From NCBI GenBank assembly GCA_942491735.1, contig CALOCN010000015.1:1-8894 (forward strand): a DNA stretch of 8,894 nucleotides, written 5' to 3'. The translations under genes were made by a program, and so were the position numbers. This stretch comes from CALOCN01 sp942491735 (GTDB lineage Bacteria > Eisenbacteria > RBG-16-71-46 > JABDJR01). The number at the start of each line of letters is the position of its first letter. The stretch's first letter is position 1. Positions 7,292 through 8,894 of the stretch are shown here, in pieces. Below the pieces are notes generated by a model. That model did no database searches and was not told the origin of the DNA. It worked only from the letters and a program-made list of their open reading frames with translations.

Positions 7292-8045
7292 TCAACCCCC
7301 TCCTTCGCCTTCGGCCTCGCCGGCGACCTGGGGCGCGGGCTGCCGGACGCCTCGGATCAGGAGGTAGAAGCAGAGTGAGACCTCCGCGAGACCGGCGGTC
7401 ACCACCACCACCGAGGTCGCCAGCGCCCCATGGCCGGGAGCGTGGAAAGTGACGAAGCTCTCGGCGAGGTAGCCGGCCGCGGCTACGCCCAGGAGCAGGC
7501 CCAGGACCCGGGGAAACCACGGCGACCGATACAGAAGCCAACCCAACAACGCGCAGTGCACCCCCGAAGAAGGCGCCGGCGATCAGGTACCCGTAACCGT
7601 GCAGTTCCATGGCCAAGCAGACGCCAACCCCTCCCGCTGAGCGCCGGAGAAGGCCGCCAGCGGTCCCTGCGCATCGAGAACGAGCAGGGCGCCGAAGTGG
7701 TTGAGCAGGTTGACTGCCGCGATGGCCGGGTGGGCCAACAGCCGGAAGGTCGGCGCCAGTACAGCGATGACCTGGGCTGACGGCCCGCAACAGGCCGTAG
7801 AGCAGGACCGCCACCGCCGCATCCGCCAGAAAGGCAACCAGGTCCGATGCGAAGCCGAGACGGAAGAGCGTCTGGGACGCCTGGATGTTCTGCGCCGTCG
7901 CGACCACGTCTCCCGGAACGTGGATCCCCCCACGGACCACCCCCTCACCGAATCCCGCGCACACGATGATCACCAGATAGAGCAGGCCGGCGACCCGTGC
8001 CTGCGTGGTGCGGGCGGATACGGAAACACTCGTATTCGTACTCAT
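7292..8045 (-). CDS. DUF4386 family integral membrane protein (frameshifted)
   Basis: About 250 residues with six predicted membrane helices, function unknown. The N-terminus after a polar lead (MSTNTSVSVSARTTQ) reads ARVAGLLYLVIIVCAGFGE, then VRGGIHVPGD, TAQNIQASQTLFRLGFASDL and LLYGLLRAVS, which is the DUF4386 signature order. It continues in another frame as QVIAVLAPTFRLLAHPAIAA and VNLLNHFGALLVL, then MELHGYGYLIAGAFFG, and VHCALLGWLLYRSPWFPRVL followed by LLLGVAAAGYLAESF. Indels are at about 7775 (extra base in a C/G run), 7620-7635 and 7563 (G run of five instead of four). The start ATG 8045 has AGGGAG eight bases upstream and a promoter 34 bases further out. The stop TGA 7292-7294 sits 2 bases before the NmrA-like start, so the pair forms an operon. 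Confidence 0.85.
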
Positions 8046-8078
8046 CTCACGTCTCCCTTCGTGCGAAAAAGCCCTGCC

Positions 8079-8107
8079 TAAGTACCTCCCCCACCGCCCC
8101 CTGTCAA
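8079..8107 (-). promoter_or_regulatory. Sigma-70-like promoter for the DUF4386/NmrA-like operon
   Basis: On the minus strand a perfect TTGACA (8107-8102) is followed by a 17-base spacer and TACTTA (8084-8079), which keeps only the leading TA of the -10 consensus. The predicted RNA start near 8072 would leave about 27 bases of leader containing the AGGGAG ribosome site before ATG 8045. The -35 box and spacing are good, the -10 weak, consistent with a regulated promoter. Confidence 0.5.
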
Positions 8108-8110
8108 AGA

Positions 8111-8138
8111 GGGGGGTGTGCACGAAGGTGCCCCCCCC
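8111..8138. repeat. G-run/C-run hairpin abutting the -35 box
   Basis: GGGGGG (8111-8116), bulge TGT, GCAC (8120-8123), loop GAAG, GTGC (8128-8131), then a C run from 8132 to 8138. The 4-bp inner and 6-bp outer stems would fold strongly in RNA or extruded DNA. No T tract follows on either strand, so it is not an ordinary terminator. It lies directly upstream of the minus-strand TTGACA box and could act as an operator, a protein-binding site or a DNA-structure block. Confidence 0.4.
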
Positions 8139-8150
8139 AAGTGCCCAGAA

Positions 8151-8394
8151 GGAAATGGTCACATTCCGGACAGGGTGGGGCTTCTCACGCAGCGGTCACC
8201 TGGAAACCCGCGAACGAGCTGCGAAGACGAGCGAGCGCGGCAAAGCCCGCGCAAAGCCGAGCGCAGCAGCGGCCCCAGAGAAGGCCGCGGACCAGCGGAT
8301 TAGGACAAGCAGAGCCCCGGGAAGAAGTCGATTCAAGGTGACCGCGGAGAGAGAAGTCCCGCCCTGTCCCCATACATGAATGCGACCATTCCCC
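8151..8394. mobile_element. Non-autonomous inverted-repeat (MITE/REP-like) element
   Basis: A gene-free block of about 240 bp bounded by imperfect inverted arms of about 55-60 bases. Left arm, plus strand from 8151: GGAAATGGTCACATTC, then GGACAGGGTGGGGCTTCTC, then GCGGTCACCT. Right arm, reversed from 8393: GGGAATGGTCGCATTC, a 7-base insertion ATGTATG, GGACAGGGCGGGACTTCTC, then GCGGTCACCT. The tips are themselves small palindromes (GAATG-GTCG-CATTC on the right). Inside are two more hairpins: GCGCGG/CCGCGC at 8235-8252 and GCGGCC/GGCCGC at 8269-8288. Hairpins nested in a longer inverted repeat resemble elements moved by REP-associated Y1 transposases, but no transposase is present here. Open frames inside are low-complexity and not credible genes. 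No target duplication was recognised. Confidence 0.6.
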
Positions 8395-8403
8395 ATGAGA
8401 CAC

Positions 8404-8440
8404 AAAAAAAGCGGAGCGCCTCAAAAAGAAGCGCTCCGCT
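8404..8440 (-). terminator. Intrinsic terminator after the ActF-like gene
   Basis: On the minus strand AGCGGAGCGC (8440-8431) pairs perfectly with GCGCTCCGCT (8419-8410) around an 11-base loop, and seven T follow (8410-8404). A 10-bp G+C-rich stem directly joined to a T tract is a textbook Rho-independent terminator. It starts about 27 bases after the inferred stop of the ActF-like gene and marks the end of that transcription unit. Confidence 0.9.
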
Positions 8441-8466
8441 CACACCAAAGACCGAAAGGACTCGAC

Positions 8467-8894
8467 CTACTCCGCCCCCACAGTCTCCGCCTGCACCCGT
8501 CTCCGCATCCACCATGGGCTGCCTTACAACTGCACCGCCGGGAACGTCGAAGGAACCACCGCACCGCCCCCAGCCACAGCCCGAGGAACATCAGGCCGAT
8601 CAACGGCTGCCAGATGGTGAAGATGGGCCCATCATGCCACAGAGAGGGCGCCACCATGCCGTACCGCTCGAGCCAGAGACCCGTGAGGATCACCATGGCC
8701 AGCGTGCCCAGGATGGCGGGCTTCATCTTCGCCTTCCGGCCGATGAGCCCAGCCAAGAAGGGACCACGAAGCACAGCGAGATCACCGTGGCCTACATGAT
8801 ATGCGCCCCAAGCTGCCTTCGAGCGGCGGATGATCCACGCGCGCCTGCTCCCAGGGCAGCTTTCGTACTCGATCACGATGTACTGACCGAAGAA
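8467..8894 (-). CDS. Alternative complex III subunit ActF-like (NrfD family), C-terminal part, frameshifted
   Basis: The 3' end of a membrane protein continuing past the right edge. The first visible residues are FFGQYIVIEYE, continuing in another frame LPWEQARV. These resemble the periplasmic-loop pattern of NrfD-like quinone-binding subunits (in ActF, a FxxIWYGNLPEET-like block). Then PFLAGLIGRKAKMKPAILGT, LAMVILTGLWLERYGMVAPS, LWHDGPIFTIWQPLIGLMFL and GLWLGAVRWFLR give the last two or three helices, including the GxWLERY...PSLW block typical of ActF. The end is inferred as FPAVQL then MRRRVQAETVGAE with TAG 8467-8469. Indels lie near 8525, 8548, 8761, 8800-8850 and 8862 (AAA for AAAA in the coding sense). 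ACIII passes electrons from quinol to cytochrome c or an oxidase. ActF is usually the last or near-last act gene, in agreement with the terminator that follows. ActC, the paralogue, is the alternative. Confidence 0.7.

Noticed and set aside
5532..7367. A 611-codon open frame on the plus strand
   Set aside because: It is antisense to leucine dehydrogenase and the NmrA-like gene and crosses the gap between them; it shows His/Pro/Arg-rich low-complexity translation. It arises from G+C codon bias of the real minus-strand genes.
8005..8424. Several 60-126-codon frames on both strands around the inverted-repeat element
   Set aside because: They lie inside or across the repeat arms and hairpins, are Ala/Arg/Ser-rich and lack motifs.
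1..8894. CRISPR arrays, tRNA/rRNA genes, phage or integrase genes, toxin-antitoxin pairs
   Set aside because: Looked for direct repeats with spacers, cloverleaf-like arms and hallmark proteins on both strands; none seen.

Overview
This is a G+C-rich window (by eye about two thirds G+C) of ordinary bacterial chromosome. The likely host is an aerobic, ACIII-bearing lineage such as Gemmatimonadota, Acidobacteriota or a relative. That guess rests on the C-terminus of an alternative complex III (ActF-like) subunit at the right edge, an NAD-type leucine dehydrogenase, an actinobacterial-type HisN, and a DUF4386 membrane protein. No rRNA, tRNA, phage or CRISPR signal was seen, so the taxonomy is a weak inference.

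Layout. Bases 1-196 cannot be assigned. A plus-strand pair follows: a GAF-GAF-GGDEF diguanylate cyclase (about 197-1850) and a HisN-type histidinol-phosphatase/inositol monophosphatase (1847-2615), which may be coupled by a GTGA stop/start overlap. Everything from 2705 to 8894 reads on the minus strand. In transcription order (right to left) it holds: the ActF-like C-terminus (8894-8467) with a strong intrinsic terminator (8440-8404); a gene-free inverted-repeat element (8394-8151); a promoter (8107-8079); a DUF4386 membrane protein and an NmrA-like Rossmann protein 2 bases apart (8045-6630); leucine dehydrogenase (6524-5451); a small membrane protein (5336 to about 4972); a membrane-anchored coiled-coil protein (4864-3914); and a roughly 100-residue membrane protein overlapping an ABC ATPase by GTGA (3718-2705).

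Quality of the frames. Most genes are recognisable only after single-base insertions or deletions are corrected, often in short G or C runs. Conserved motifs continue immediately in another frame with few premature stops. This looks more like uncorrected long-read or low-coverage consensus error than old pseudogenes. The stretch 5451-7289 (leucine dehydrogenase and the Rossmann gene) is clean, so errors are unevenly spread. Broken genes are therefore annotated as CDS with approximate ends and frameshifts noted.

How the genes fit together. The clearest units are the respiratory ACIII cluster ending here, the DUF4386/NmrA-like pair, the branched-chain amino-acid dehydrogenase, and the cyclase/HisN pair. 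The membrane, coiled-coil and ABC cluster at 2705-5336 has no function I can name and is the best candidate for something undescribed. The roughly 240-bp inverted-repeat element at 8151-8394 is the clearest non-genic novelty.
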